A stretch of DNA of 64,000 bases from Panulirus ornatus (Eukaryota > Arthropoda > Malacostraca > Decapoda > Palinuridae): assembly GCF_036320965.1 (NCBI RefSeq), contig NC_092249.1, forward strand, positions 3,717,614 to 3,781,613, in the 5' to 3' direction. The translations under genes and the position numbers were made by a program. Under the pieces are notes generated by a model that was not told where the DNA came from, made no database searches, and worked only from the letters and a program-made list of their open reading frames with translations. Below are positions 1 to 11,800 of this stretch, in pieces (the first letter of the stretch is position 1; each line of letters begins with the position of its first letter).

Positions 1-125
1 TGTTATGGACTAGAATTGTTTACGACAGAGTTATGTAAGGACAGGGATAAAGGGAGACTCTTTTGTTATGGCCATTTCCTTGATGGGAATTCCCAGAGGG
101 AATGGGCATCAGAGATACAGGTGGT
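1..125 (+). repeat. Unknown dispersed repeat, partial copy 1
   Basis: The stretch from about 51 to 125 resembles 7976-8046 and 16692-16770. All three share a core around 'atggccat', a diverged 'gggaattcc' and 'catcagagatac'. The copy is cut by the window edge or decayed. No coding signal is visible and the family is not recognised. Confidence 0.5.
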
Positions 126-1540
126 CTACTTAGCTGTTTTTCTGTATTCCTTTCAGCAGAATATGAATACTTAGATATGTGGAAGTGGTAAACTTAGTTT
201 GTATAGCAGGCCCAAATATAACCAGGACAGAAAAATTAAGAGTGTACATACATTTTGTTTTGTTCTGAAATATTTAAAGTGAAAGAAAGTACAGCATTTT
301 AGATGTGTAAAAAGGAAAACTATCTAAGATCATTATTCTGTATTTTATGTGAAGTGAGGATCCGTAAGAAGCATTGGATAAAATCTTGTAGTATTCATTA
401 TCTAATACTCCCCATATGTAGACCATAAATGTAACTTTTCATGGGGCCATTTGAAATCTTGTTTTCATGATATTTGCTTCGGACATTCTGGGATATTGGT
501 GGAAGTTTGGTCATTAGGGCTAGGTTTCATCTGGTACCATTTTCTGTGGCCTTTTGCATACATTTCAATAATTTATGGTTTGTATTACCAGTCTTGTTAC
601 ATTTTCATGAGTTTTATCGAGTTGTGGTGTACTTTCACATTGACTTTGAAAATTTGATTAAGAAATAAGTTGACAGATTCTGGGAATCAGTGGAGAATTA
701 CAACTATTTACACGTAGTTTTATGTTCTTACTTTCAATACCTAACTTGAAAGTTGTAAATTTTAGTTATATTTGCATGCATCAACAATCACACCAAAAAT
801 AATTCTACAAACTCCACAACAGATTACTCACCGAGATTCCATGGCTTGGCTCGATGTTTGCCAGTTGTCATGTTTTCCACATTATTGGTACTGGAATGAA
901 AAGGTTTCAGAGAAGTTCATGGGTTTGTTTTGTTTTGTGCATATGAATGAGCGTGTGTTTTCCTCCTAATACTGTAGTTAGATCAGAATGCAAGAGATGA
1001 TGGTGTTTAGAAGCCATAAGTATAGTGAGTCCTTTAGATTCTTTAAAGTACTTGAGTGCTGTAAGCTGTATTTAGGTTATGAATTCTGTATTTTCAGTTA
1101 TATGAATACAGTTTCTTTTATTAATAACACTTTCAACTTCTTTTGAGATGAGTGTGCATACTGTTTTTGTTCTTGATTAATGACCAGATATTGTGTTTAT
1201 GCCTGGGTTAGATTTTGTTTATGCATTATACTAAGATGTTTAGGTTCTTATTTTGATAGTGTGTGATAGTTTAATGTGTTAAATTTTGTATTTCTTAGCA
1301 TGTATGTGGAAGTTATCCAAAATTTACGTTATTTAATATTCACCATGGATTACTTGCAGTTATCTCCAGTTTTGTTTTATAGGGTTTGTGAAAGATGTTT
1401 TAATAGCTGGGATCGTTTTATGGCATTTTATTCTATGAAAAGTTGTATTACATGTTTAGAAGCATACAGTCGCTAAAATTGTAAGCATTATAACATATCA
1501 CTGCCCGTACTTATGACAAGTATGTTATTTGTAAGGCAAA
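126..1540. other. No gene recognised
   Basis: AT-rich sequence with only short open frames that resemble no known family. An upstream exon carrying the N-terminus of the TCP11L1-like gene could lie here or before the window, but I cannot point to it. Confidence 0.5.
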
Positions 1541-3128
1541 GTGTTCCTTTATACAAAGGAAGTGCAATAACCTCTTCTCGTCATCCAGTGATAGGTCTTT
1601 ATGGTCTTTGGCCTTTATACAAAGGAAGTGCAATAATCTCTCCTCGTCATCCACTGATAGGTCTTTATTGTCTTTGGCTAAAGGCTTAGCTGAAAACTTC
1701 AGTTGCTCTACCTTTCCTTCACTTTTCCATTCTGATAATACAATAGTTGTCTCTCCTGTGTGTTCCTTTATACAAAGGAAGTGTAATAACCTCTCCTCGT
1801 CATTCATTGGTAGGTGTTTATGGTCTTTGGCCTTTATACAAAGGAAGTGCAATAACCTCTCCTCATCATCCACTGATACGTCTTTATGGTCTTTGGCTAA
1901 GGGCTTAGCTGACAACTTCAGTTGCTCAACCTTTCCTTCACTTTTCCATTCTGATGATACTATAGTTGTCTCTCCTGTAGACAAAGGAACTCTTTTTGGT
2001 TCCTGTTTCTCCTGTAATTCCACCTTGGATGCTTTAAGGTTTCTTTACCCCCTGATACTGCTAATCCAATGCCCCATCCCATAATCTCATTTTGGACTAA
2101 GAGAAAAGTACTTTCTCAGGAAAAGTGTACTTTTGAACTTACTCCTGTGTTTGTGTGTCTGTTTCATTTTTGCTCAAAAACCAGAAGTTTTCCTTCTTGG
2201 AAGCATGTGTTGGTACATCTCATCCCTAAGGTGGGTGACCATTCCAACTATCATCCTGTTGCTTTGACATCTACCATTTCCAAAGTCTTTGAATGCCTCC
2301 TTAATTTCGATATCTTTAGACATCTTGAATCTCACAGTCTTCTTTATGATCACATTTATGGCTTCCATGAGGCTCGCTGGTGATATTCTTTCCTAGCTTA
2401 CTAATGTCTGGTCATCATTCCTGAATTATTCTGGGGAATCCTGTGTAGTAGCCCTTGACATATCCAAAGCTTTTGACAGGGTGACATCAGGGTCTCATCT
2501 AGAGCTTCTGTCCTGTCCCCTACTCTTTTTTTTTTTTCTCTTAACCAACGATTCCCTCCTTCATAGATAACCAAATGCACTCATATGCTGACAGCTCAAC
2601 ATTGCATTCCTCCACATCCTTCAGTTCTGCTCCTTATTCTATCACCTGATCTGCATCTCGTCTCGACACAACTTCCTCAGGAAACTCAGAAAGTTTACTT
2701 CAGTGGGGTATATGAAATCTGGTGAAGTTTAATGCCTTCAAGACCTAGTTTCTACCCATCTCTCTGTAAAAAAATTCTCACAACTTTCTGTGATCTCAAT
2801 TCTTGACTCATTGAACATAGTTGGTATTACTGTAACATCTACCCTTTATTAGAAACCTGACATTAAGGAAATAGCAAAGTCTGCCTCTAAGAATCTGGGA
2901 CATGCTTATATATCAAAATTTCTTTTCTGTTGAATAGTTACTCCGTTTATACGAAGTATTGATTTGTCATTGAATGGAGTGCTGCTCTTACATCCTCGGT
3001 GGTTCTAGCTTTGCATCCTTACTTGAGAGGTTGAGTCAAAAGCTGTGTGACTATAAACTCTCCCGGACTAACTTCAAAACTTGACTTGTTTGCCCTATGC
3101 CGCAACTTTGGTTCACTTTCTCCCCTAT
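1541..3128 (+). mobile_element. Jockey-type non-LTR retrotransposon, decayed
   Basis: The plus-strand frame from about 1608 to 2084 reads into the region just before the reverse transcriptase of arthropod Jockey-type LINEs. Visible peptides include LSSSSTDRSL, LAKGLA, FPSLFHSD and TIVVSPVDKGTLFGS. From 2170 to 2380 the RT start follows (SFPSWKHVLVHLIPKVGD, then HPVALTSTISKVFE, then LESHSLLYDHIYGF). Beyond that, frameshifted pieces show the 'SKAF' motif (about 2465), a 'VLSPTLF' trace (about 2510) and 'HSYADSSTLH' (about 2580), where the FADD-type site has lost an Asp. The element is riddled with stops and is a pseudogene. A nested tandem duplication (1546-1977) lies inside its coding region. 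The next LINE abuts it at about 3128. Confidence 0.8.
1546..1977 (+). repeat. Nested in-frame tandem repeat inside the Jockey ORF
   Basis: A unit of about 66 bp begins at 1546 and again at 1612. This pair plus ~87 bp of following sequence forms a block of about 219 bp that is itself duplicated (1541-1759 and 1760-1977). Both periods are multiples of three, so the frame stays open on both strands. Each unit starts with 'cctttatacaaaggaagtg'. Confidence 0.85.
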
Positions 3129-3955
3129 CCCAAGGATGTAAGGCATGTGTACAAGTAGGAAAAGAGGAAAGTGATTGGTTCCCAGTGAGTGTCGGTTTGT
3201 GGCAGGGGTGTGTGATGTTTCCATGGTTGTTTAATTTGTTAGTGGATGGGATGGTTAGGGAGGTAATTGCAAGACTTTTGGAGTGAGGGGCAAGTATGAA
3301 GTCTGTTGTGGATGAGAGGGCATGGGAAGTGAGTCAGTTGTTGAAATGGTTTGGTCACATGGAGAGAATGAGTGAGGAAAGATTAACAAAGAGGATATAT
3401 GTGTCAGAGGTAGAGGGGACGAGGAGAAGCAGGGGACCAGATTGGAGGTGGAAAGATGGAGTGTAAAAGATTTTGAGCAAATGGGGCCTGAACATACAGG
3501 AGGGTGAAAGGCATGCAAGGAATAGAGTGAATTGGAATGATGTGGTACACCGAGATCGACGTGCTGTCAGGGGATTGAGCCAGGGCATGTGAAGCGTCTG
3601 GGATAAACCATGGAAAGGTCTGTGGGGCCTGGATGTGGAAAGGGAGCTGTGGTTTCGGTGCATTACACATGAAAGCTAGAGACTGAGTGTGAACGAATGT
3701 GGTCTTTTTTTGTCTGTTCCTGGCACTGCCTCACTGAGGGGGAGGATGCTATTTTTGTGTGTGGTGGGATGGCGATGGGAATGGATGAAGGCAGCAAGTA
3801 TGGATATGTACATGTGTATATGTGTATATGTATGTATACATTGAAATGTATATGTGTGTGTGTGTGGGCATTTATGTATATACATGTGTATGTGGATGGG
3901 TTGGGCCATTTCTTTTTTTCATACCTTTTTTTTTCTTAGTGTTGCAAGGTAGCAT
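3128..3955 (+). mobile_element. RTE-like LINE, old internally deleted copy
   Basis: The region matches the dominant LINE of the window. RT peptide remnants appear at 3130-3290 (CKACVQVGKEESDWFPVS, then GLWQGCVMFPWLFN). The sequence then jumps at about 3343 to the C-terminal part (WFGHMERMSEERLTKRIY) and continues into the 3' UTR with TG/TA-rich sequence (3790-3900). It ends near 3955 with a decayed hairpin tail. The deletion removes the FADD active site. Confidence 0.8.
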
Positions 3956-4064
3956 TAAGAACAGATGATTTAGTCTTAAAGGAAAAACTCATGCTTGATT
4001 TCTTCCTCTGTTCCTCATTTTTATTAGTCTATTTATCTGTTTATTTGTAGTTCTGATGCCCCTT

Positions 4065-4450
4065 TCTTTTGGAAACTTCCTCAAGGGGATGACCATGGTG
4101 AATGATTCTTCATACCTGTTGAACCTCAGTGCTGTTTCTGAGCCTTTAGTATCTTACCCTTAACAGGCCATTAGCAAAGGGCAACTCAAGTGCAGTTTTT
4201 CCAGAGGGTACACCGGAATGTTTCTACCTAATGTTCCCACCGATTACTCATACCATACACTCCCAACCAGTGGTCCAACATACTGCTTGTACCTAATGTT
4301 TGTACCTAACATTCTTACTTACAACTTCTATCTGTTGCTCCTACCATTTTGCCAAAAGGCAGGGCTGGTGCATAACTCAGCACAGGAAAAATCTAGAGTT
4401 ACAAAGAATGAGTTGTGTGAGTTAAGTGTTGACAAGGAGAGATTGTATGT
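4065..4450 (-). repeat. Unknown dispersed repeat, copy 2 (inverted)
   Basis: Read on the minus strand, this aligns by eye with 16420-16775. It includes 'tgccttttggcaaaatg', a run of variants of an 'aacattaggtaggagc' unit, a 'ttgccct..gcca..ggc' block and the 'ccatggtcatcc' block. It has no coding signal and may be an old SINE- or MITE-like element. Confidence 0.55.
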
Positions 4451-4739
4451 TTTTGGACAGAATGCCAGCAGTCCATATGTGGGTGATGTAGAAGGGAAAG
4501 ACAGATACTGAAGTGCTGGATCATTATGCAGCCATCACTACCCCTCCCAATACCCAAGGGGGTAGTACTGGTAGTTATACCTCCCTGGTTGGTGGCTGCC
4601 TCCCAGCTACTACCTACTTCAGTCCATTAATTACAGTTAGGGAGAATATACAGTCCCCTGCTCCTACCTTCTGTGACACACATGGGTAGTCATCTTTCTC
4701 TTATTTTCTGGGATGATATTCTTTCTTTTTTCTTTTATG

Positions 4740-5020
4740 CTTGTCTGCCATTTCCCACGTATATGAGATAGCATTAGGAACAGACAAAGAAGAGGCCTTA
4801 TTCGTTCATGTCCCTTCTTTAGCTGTTATGTGTAATGCAACAGCACCATGGTTTCTGTATCCACAAACAGGTCTCACATTCCTTTTTGCGGTTTCCCACA
4901 GCTGCTTCATATGCCATGATTCAGTCCATTAAAAGCACGTTGCCTCCTGTCTACTACATCACTCCTGTTCACTCTGTCCCATGCACACCGTTTTCCCTCC
5001 TGCATGATCAGGCCTGAAGC
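4740..5020 (-). mobile_element. RTE-like LINE, old 3' end fragment
   Basis: A decayed copy of the LINE 3' end in minus orientation. It shows the tail ('gccatttcccacgtatatgagatagc'-like), the 'ttcgttca' block, the 'cagtccatt..agcacgt' block near 4922 and 'cctcctgcatgatcaggcc' at about 4998. No coding potential remains. Confidence 0.65.
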
Positions 5021-5635
5021 ACTAATAATCTTTCCATTTTTCACTCTATAAGTTATCCTTATAATTAAATTGGACTGTTGTGAGTGACTGAAGCCTCCAA
5101 CCTAAAAAAATTGCTTTAGTTATTATTCTTTTGAGATCAGTAATTCATAGCAGTTTTTATGGACTTCAGTTTCTTCCCTCAACCTTAAAGATAGAATAAG
5201 CTTGGAGTGTCTCTCCTCCCATGCTGGCCTGAGCGATTAATGCCTGCCACCCACCCACAGGAGGCTCTGCTGCCTATCTCCCAGTTATTTGTTTTTGTAC
5301 TGAGTACAGTATTCTCATTTTTAATGTTCATACAATATTATTTACAATATTTTGCTATGAAATTGTTTTTAGTATATGCATGAAACTTTAAAACAACAGA
5401 ATTTTCATTACATGGGGAACTTTAGTTCTGGATGGGAACAGAATTCCACTTTTACAGTAGGAACACATATTTGGTAATTGTGGATTGACTAACATCAACC
5501 TTTTCCAAGAACATAACCCTTGCTATGAGAGAGGGAGACTATGATATTTTAGAAAGTTAATGTAACTGTAAGTCATGAGACTGCATGTAGTTATATTTAT
5601 TCTTGGCATTTAATGGGTAACTTTTTATTCACCAG
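5021..5635. other. Sequence upstream of the first visible TCP11L1-like exon
   Basis: AT-rich with no recognised gene. It ends in a good splice acceptor (pyrimidine-rich 'ctttttattcaccag') just before 5636. Most of it is therefore probably intron, with the N-terminal exon further upstream. Confidence 0.5.
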
Positions 5636-5840
5636 ACAACGTACTGTAAGTGGTTCCTCTCCAGTTCACAACTTCATCTTTCCGGGGGTAGCTGCATCTC
5701 CACCCAAATTTATGTCCCTGGAAGAAGTGATGAAAGCAACAAAGGGTGTTAGCAACATGGTTCTGGCTCATGAGATAGCAGTAGACAAGAATTTTAAGTT
5801 GGAAAAATTTGATCCCCCTGATAACAGTGTTGAGAAACAG
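5636..5840 (+). CDS. TCP11L1: TCP11L1-like, first visible exon
   Basis: The acceptor 'caccag' ends at 5635 and the donor 'cag|gttaga' follows 5840. The exon starts with the last base of a split codon, so another coding exon lies upstream. It encodes the conserved 'SPPKFMSLEEV' start of the TCP11 domain. The Met in that motif (5713) could serve as an internal start but is unlikely to be the real one. Confidence 0.9.
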
Positions 5841-8800
5841 GTTAGATATCTTTTATGGTTATCACCCAGTATTTCACTTTTAGTTCCTGAAGGCAGCTCT
5901 ACTTGTGTCCACTTATCTCACTAACATGGGAAATAGCAAACAAATATGGAAAAAAGTATTTTACTAGTTCGAGTTGTAAGTCATTCTATTTAGAAAATTG
6001 TGTTCCAGTTAATCATGATGATAGTTAATCACAATTACAAATGTAATGGAGATTTTTTTAATATTTAAGAATAACCTACATACAGAGTGCACACTGGAAT
6101 TTAGGACTGCCATAGTAAAATAGTAAATGGGTTAGGTTAATATGTAAAAACCTAAATGTAGGGATTTATTCAAAATGTGGTTGTACTTCCATGGAAGATG
6201 CGCTGCTTCCTTAACTTGCAAGTATATCTTTTGGTATTACTGCCTTTAATTTTTTATTTCTTGTTGTATTCAACATTGAGCACATATGTTTAGAATAGAA
6301 TATTCATCATTCTGAAGGTATAGTAAACAGATATCAGAATGTATCTCTAGAAGATTAAAAAGAAAGAAAATGTGTAAATCCAAATAGCAGCACTTTTGTT
6401 TGTTGCATTATTTTGTACAATAAAAACCTGTAATGAGTTTTTAATCATATTCACACAGCATCTAGGAAATATTATTACATTCAGAGGTGGTTGCTACTCC
6501 ATTCATGAACAAGATACAGTCTGATGTTATTAGCTTCGTGTTTATAGCATACATCAAAAGCTCTTATTCTTCATCTGTTTCTTTAATACAGGTAAGGGAT
6601 GTTATGCACAAAGCCTTTTGGGACCAGCTTGCTGACCAGCTGGCTCAAGATCCACAGTGCTATGATCAGGCATTAGTGTTGTTGCAGGAGGTCCGAGAAA
6701 ATTTGTTAGACATCACCCTTCCTCATCACACACGCCTGCGGCAGGAAATTTCAGACACACTTGATGTGGAATTGATTAAACAGCAAGCAGAGCATGGTGT
6801 GCTAGATTTTAGTCAGTAAGTATATGTAAGATTTTGCAGTATGTGCTGTATTACCTTCTGTATTTACAAAATAATGTAATTTTTGGGGAGAGGGGCAAGT
6901 GTGCAGTCTGTTGTGGATGAGAGGGCTAGGGAAGTGAGTCAGTTATTGTTCGCTGATGGCTGATTCGGGTGAGAAACTGCAGAAGTTGGTGACTGAGTTT
7001 GGTAAATTGTGTGAAAGAAGAAAGTTGAGAGTAAATGTGAATAAGGCAAGGTTATTAGGTTCAGTAGGGTTGAGGGACAAGTTGATTGGGAGGTAAGTTT
7101 GAATGGAGAAAGACTGAAGGAAGTGAAGTGGTTTAGATATCTAGGAGTGGACATAGCAGTTAATATGAGAAGTTATTCTTTACTTTTTATAATGTTAAAG
7201 ATTGCTGTTAGGGAAAATGTAAATTTTTTTTTTTCTCCCTTCCACAGGTACTCCCAGTATGTACTTTCCATCATGGCTCGTCTTTGTGCTCCTGTCCGAG
7301 ATGAGACCATTCGAAACCTGATGAGAGAAACTGATATTATTGGGGTTTTTCGTGGTGTAATGGAGACCCTTGACTTAATGCGCCTTGATATGGCCAACTT
7401 TACCATACAGCAGATCAGGCCTCATATTATAGCTCAGGTAAAATCGCAAGAAAATGGATATCCTTCATGTACTTTAGAAAGTTTTTTGTTGTTGTTGTTG
7501 TTGTTGATGATTACTGTGAAGCATTTCTTAAAAAAAAGCAGGCCCTTTATGAGCAGATTTAGATTGGTACTTTTGCAAAGCAGTACTTTTATTTAAAGTC
7601 TGGCAGTGTATGTAGATGATGATTTCTGTATAGTGTAAACTTCTTTATGATGAAAAGATTGGAACCCATTCCCCATCTTTCTCTGGGTACATTCCATTAA
7701 GCATTTATTTTTTATTTTGTTTTTTGAAATTATGCACTTAGAGAAGAAAATAACAGTATAGCTCAGGTATAATGAGATGATTAGGGAAGTGGTAAAAATG
7801 CAGTATCATTATCTACATTCAATTACTTCTCTAGCCTTGGGGAGAACGTTTGTCAAAAAAGAATGAGCATTAAGTGTGAACCTCGGAAAACATCACACTA
7901 GAGTTACCCTCTGGCAGTAGCCTGTTAAAGGTGAGGTGCTAAGGGTTAAAAAGTGGCACCACAGTCCACCTATTATGAAGACTTTTGCTGTGGCCACCTC
8001 TTTGAAGGAATTCCTGAAGGGAACAGGTGTCAAAGATACAGAGAGATAGCTTTAACCCATTTCTTGGCTGGTGCCAAAAGCTTTCTACTTTCTTCTGCTT
8101 CAGTTACTTTTCTTTGATGAATCATAGTTTTATCATATTATTCCCTTTGAAGATTTCTATGTTCCTCTTCCCTATTAATGCTCACATTTTTATAATCATA
8201 TTATTCATAGATTTCTTATTTCCCTTATTCTTTGTTATTTTCTTTTAATCTTAGCATTTTCTCAACATGTTCATGTTATGTTTTATTACTTTTTAAACTC
8301 ATATACTTTTCTTTCCTATGTATGTCAGTTGGATGTTCTTGCAAGTCATGAGCAATTTTTCTGTTTTCATATGGTATCTAATATCTTTTTAAGGTTGTCT
8401 TGCACTTCCTTCCTGTTTGTCTTCTTTCATTTTATGTCATAGGGTATAGCTATCAATACCATTCATCTTGTCTTGCTTTCAAATACTTTTTTTTAGCTTT
8501 CCTTGTTTTCATGTCCAAGAAAATCACTAGTGCCACATCCACTGATTTCTCAACCCTTTCTTTGTTAGAATCATACCAAATATATGGAAAAAAAGGTTTA
8601 AAAGGTACTTTTCATTCTCACATATTACAGGTACACCACCGATTTTCCGGCACTCTTGGTTCCAAAGCCTTGCCGAATTAACCATTTTGATAAACCGTGG
8701 TCACGTAATAATAATAATTCATCAACACACCTCTAACCCACTAATTAATTATACATCTCCAATGTGTCTAAAGTATACCATGGACTGCTAGAGATTTAAA

Positions 8801-11800
8801 TTAAACAAATATTAAATGTAAATTAAATAAATAAATGAAATACATTATACACCTGCTCGGGACTGAGATGCTCATCAGCTATGAGTTTCACAAATTCGTC
8901 CTCATACTTGGCAGCTCCTTCATGGTTAGCAGACCTCTTTTCTCCACACACTTTATTCATGGAAATTCCATTACGCTTCTTGAATCTTTGAATCCACCCT
9001 TCACTATAGTCATGTTCATGTTGTAATTTAAGTTCTTTATGGAACAACTTATCCTGGTCCATTATCGTGCTATCTGACAAGTCCACTCCGTCACTCCAAC
9101 ACTCTCAAAACAATTGCATCATTACTTGATCGTGCTCAATGCTCTTACCACCATTCATAGTTTTTCTATTCATCATTTGCTTCTTGGAATTGCTGTCTAC
9201 AGAGAATTTCAATATTTTCTCCCTCTGCTTCATTATATCATAAACAGTTGAAGCAATACTGTAGATGTCGCACAGCTTGCACACCAGAACACCACAGTCT
9301 ATTTTTTCACCAGTTCTACTTTATCTTGGATCAATATTGACTGGTGTTTATGTTTGACACCACTACTGCCACTCTCGTATGTCTTAAAAGCCATAGCTAG
9401 GGTTATATTTATGCAAAATAAGCTAAGAATCTCACAGAATTGCGGTATCACCACCAAGTGCAGTGTAAAGAATGTAAATAAACGCACCCTACACATGCCA
9501 TCTGGGCCGCCCAGTAAACTAGTCTGGTGGCCGCAGTAACTTCAAGTTCCCTCACATAATTTTGCCCGGACTAAAGGAGCATGAAAATTGATGGTGTACC
9601 TGTATCAGTTACTGGTAATAAAGTTGCTAAAGTGCTTTTTTTGAACCATGTTTTTTTTTTTCTTCAGATTCACCTTTAGTAAGAAAAAATAACCCACTTT
9701 CTGATATTAAATTTTCACTTTCTTTTTTGAATACTATTTCCACTCATGTTCATTCAAAGCTTTGTTCCTTTACATGGGGTGCAGTTTACTGATCCCCACC
9801 TTTTGGTACTGCTAAATGAGGCCTGACCAGTGATACCACTGTTCATCTTGACCTAGTGACTGTCACAAGTAGTGATATAGTACACCACACTTTTCATATT
9901 TATCAATTACTTCTGTAGGCAAATGAAAGTTACTTATCTTCTGTATCACTGCAAGCTGTATTTCAGGCAAAAAGCACCACTGATCACAGTATGTGTGCAG
10001 TTTTACCAGCCAGTTATTGAATAGTTGCTGCTTTAATACAACAGCAAGAATACTGCTTTGGTACTCCACAGAGATGCTAATTGGTTACTCTGGGGATGCT
10101 TAGCAAATTGGTTTGGAACATCATGCACATCAGTCTCATTTGCACATATGGGAAATCTGCACTGAGCAGTTCATTATTAAGAGATATGTTTTTTACTTTG
10201 CAGAGTGTGACATATGAAAAGAAAAAGTTTGCAGAGTTTCTCAAGACACAGAATGATGGTTTAGAGTTGACCAGACAGTGGTTGTTAAATCATGTCAGAC
10301 CTGAAGATGTGGCTGCACCAGATGACATCGCTCTGCGAGGCGTTGTGAGTTCAGTCATTACTCGAGCATATTTGGAACTCATTTCTTGGTCTGATGAGAA
10401 ACTGCTGCCAGAGGTAAGGGAATGACTAGGAGTTACTTGTTACTGCTGTATAGAAGCTAAACGATCTGATCATTTTCTTATGTAACTTCCAGCTTTAGAA
10501 CTTTTTTTTTTTTTTTTTTTTGTCGCTGTCTCCCGCGTTTGCGAGGTAGCGCAAGGAAACAGACGAAAGAAATGGCCCAACCCACCCCCATACCCATGTA
10601 TATACATACGTCCACACACGCAAATATACATACCTACACAGCTTTCCATGGTTTACCCCAGACGCTTCACCTGCCCTGATTCAATCCACTGACAGCACGT
10701 CAACCCCGGTATACCACATCGCTCCAATTCACTCTATTCCTTGCCCTCCTTTCACCCTCCTGCATGTTCAGGCCCCGATCACACAAAATCTTTTTCACTT
10801 CATCTTTCCACCTCCAATTTGGTCTCCCTCTTCTCCTCGTTCCCTCCACCTCCGTCTTCTCCTCGTTCCCTCCACCTCCGACACATATATCCTCTTGGTC
10901 AATCTTTCCTCACTCATTCTTTCCATGTGCCCAAACCATTTCAAAACACCCTTTTCTGCTCTCTCAACCAAGCTCTTTTTATTTCCACACCTCTCTTACC
11001 CTTACATTACTTACTCGATCAAACCACCTCACACCACACATTGTCCTCAAACATCTCATTTCCAGCACATCCATCCTCCTGCGCACCACTCTATCCATAG
11101 CCCACGCCTCGCAACCATACAACATTGTTGGAACCACTATTCCTTCAAACATACCCATTTTTGCTTTCCGAAATAATGTTCTCGACTTCCACACATTCTT
11201 CAAGGCTCCCAGAACTTTCGCCCCCTCCCCCATCCTATGATCCACTTCCGCTTCCATGGTTCCATCCACTGCCAGATCCACTCCCAGATATCTAAAACAC
11301 TTTACTTCCTCCAGTTTTTCTCCATTCAAACTCACCTCCCAATCGACTTGACCCTCAACCCTACTGTACCTAATAACCTTGCTCTTATTCACATTTACTC
11401 TTAACTTTCTTCTTTCACAAACTTTACCAAACTCAGTCACCAGCTTCTGCAGTTTCTCACATGAATCAGCCACCAGTGCTGTATCATCAGCGAACAACAA
11501 CTGACTCACTTCCCAAGCTCTCTCATCCCCGACAGACTTCATACTTGCCCCTCTTTCCAAAACTCTTGCATTCACCTCCCTAACAACCCCATCCATAAAC
11601 AAATTAAACAACCATGGAGACATCACACACCCCTGCCGCAAACCTACATTCACTGAGAACCAATCACTTTCCTCTCTTCCTACACGTACACATGCCTTAC
11701 ATCCTCGATAAAAACTTTTCACTGCTTCTAACAACTTTCCTCCCACACCATATATTCTTAATACCTTCCACAGAGCATCTCTATCAACTCTATCATATGC

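Noticed and set aside
1511..2023. Minus-strand 170-codon frame with repeated 'DDEERLLHFLCIK' peptides
   Set aside because: It is the antisense shadow of the Jockey coding region. The plus frame gives the expected pre-RT peptides, and the repeats are multiples of three, which keeps both strands open.
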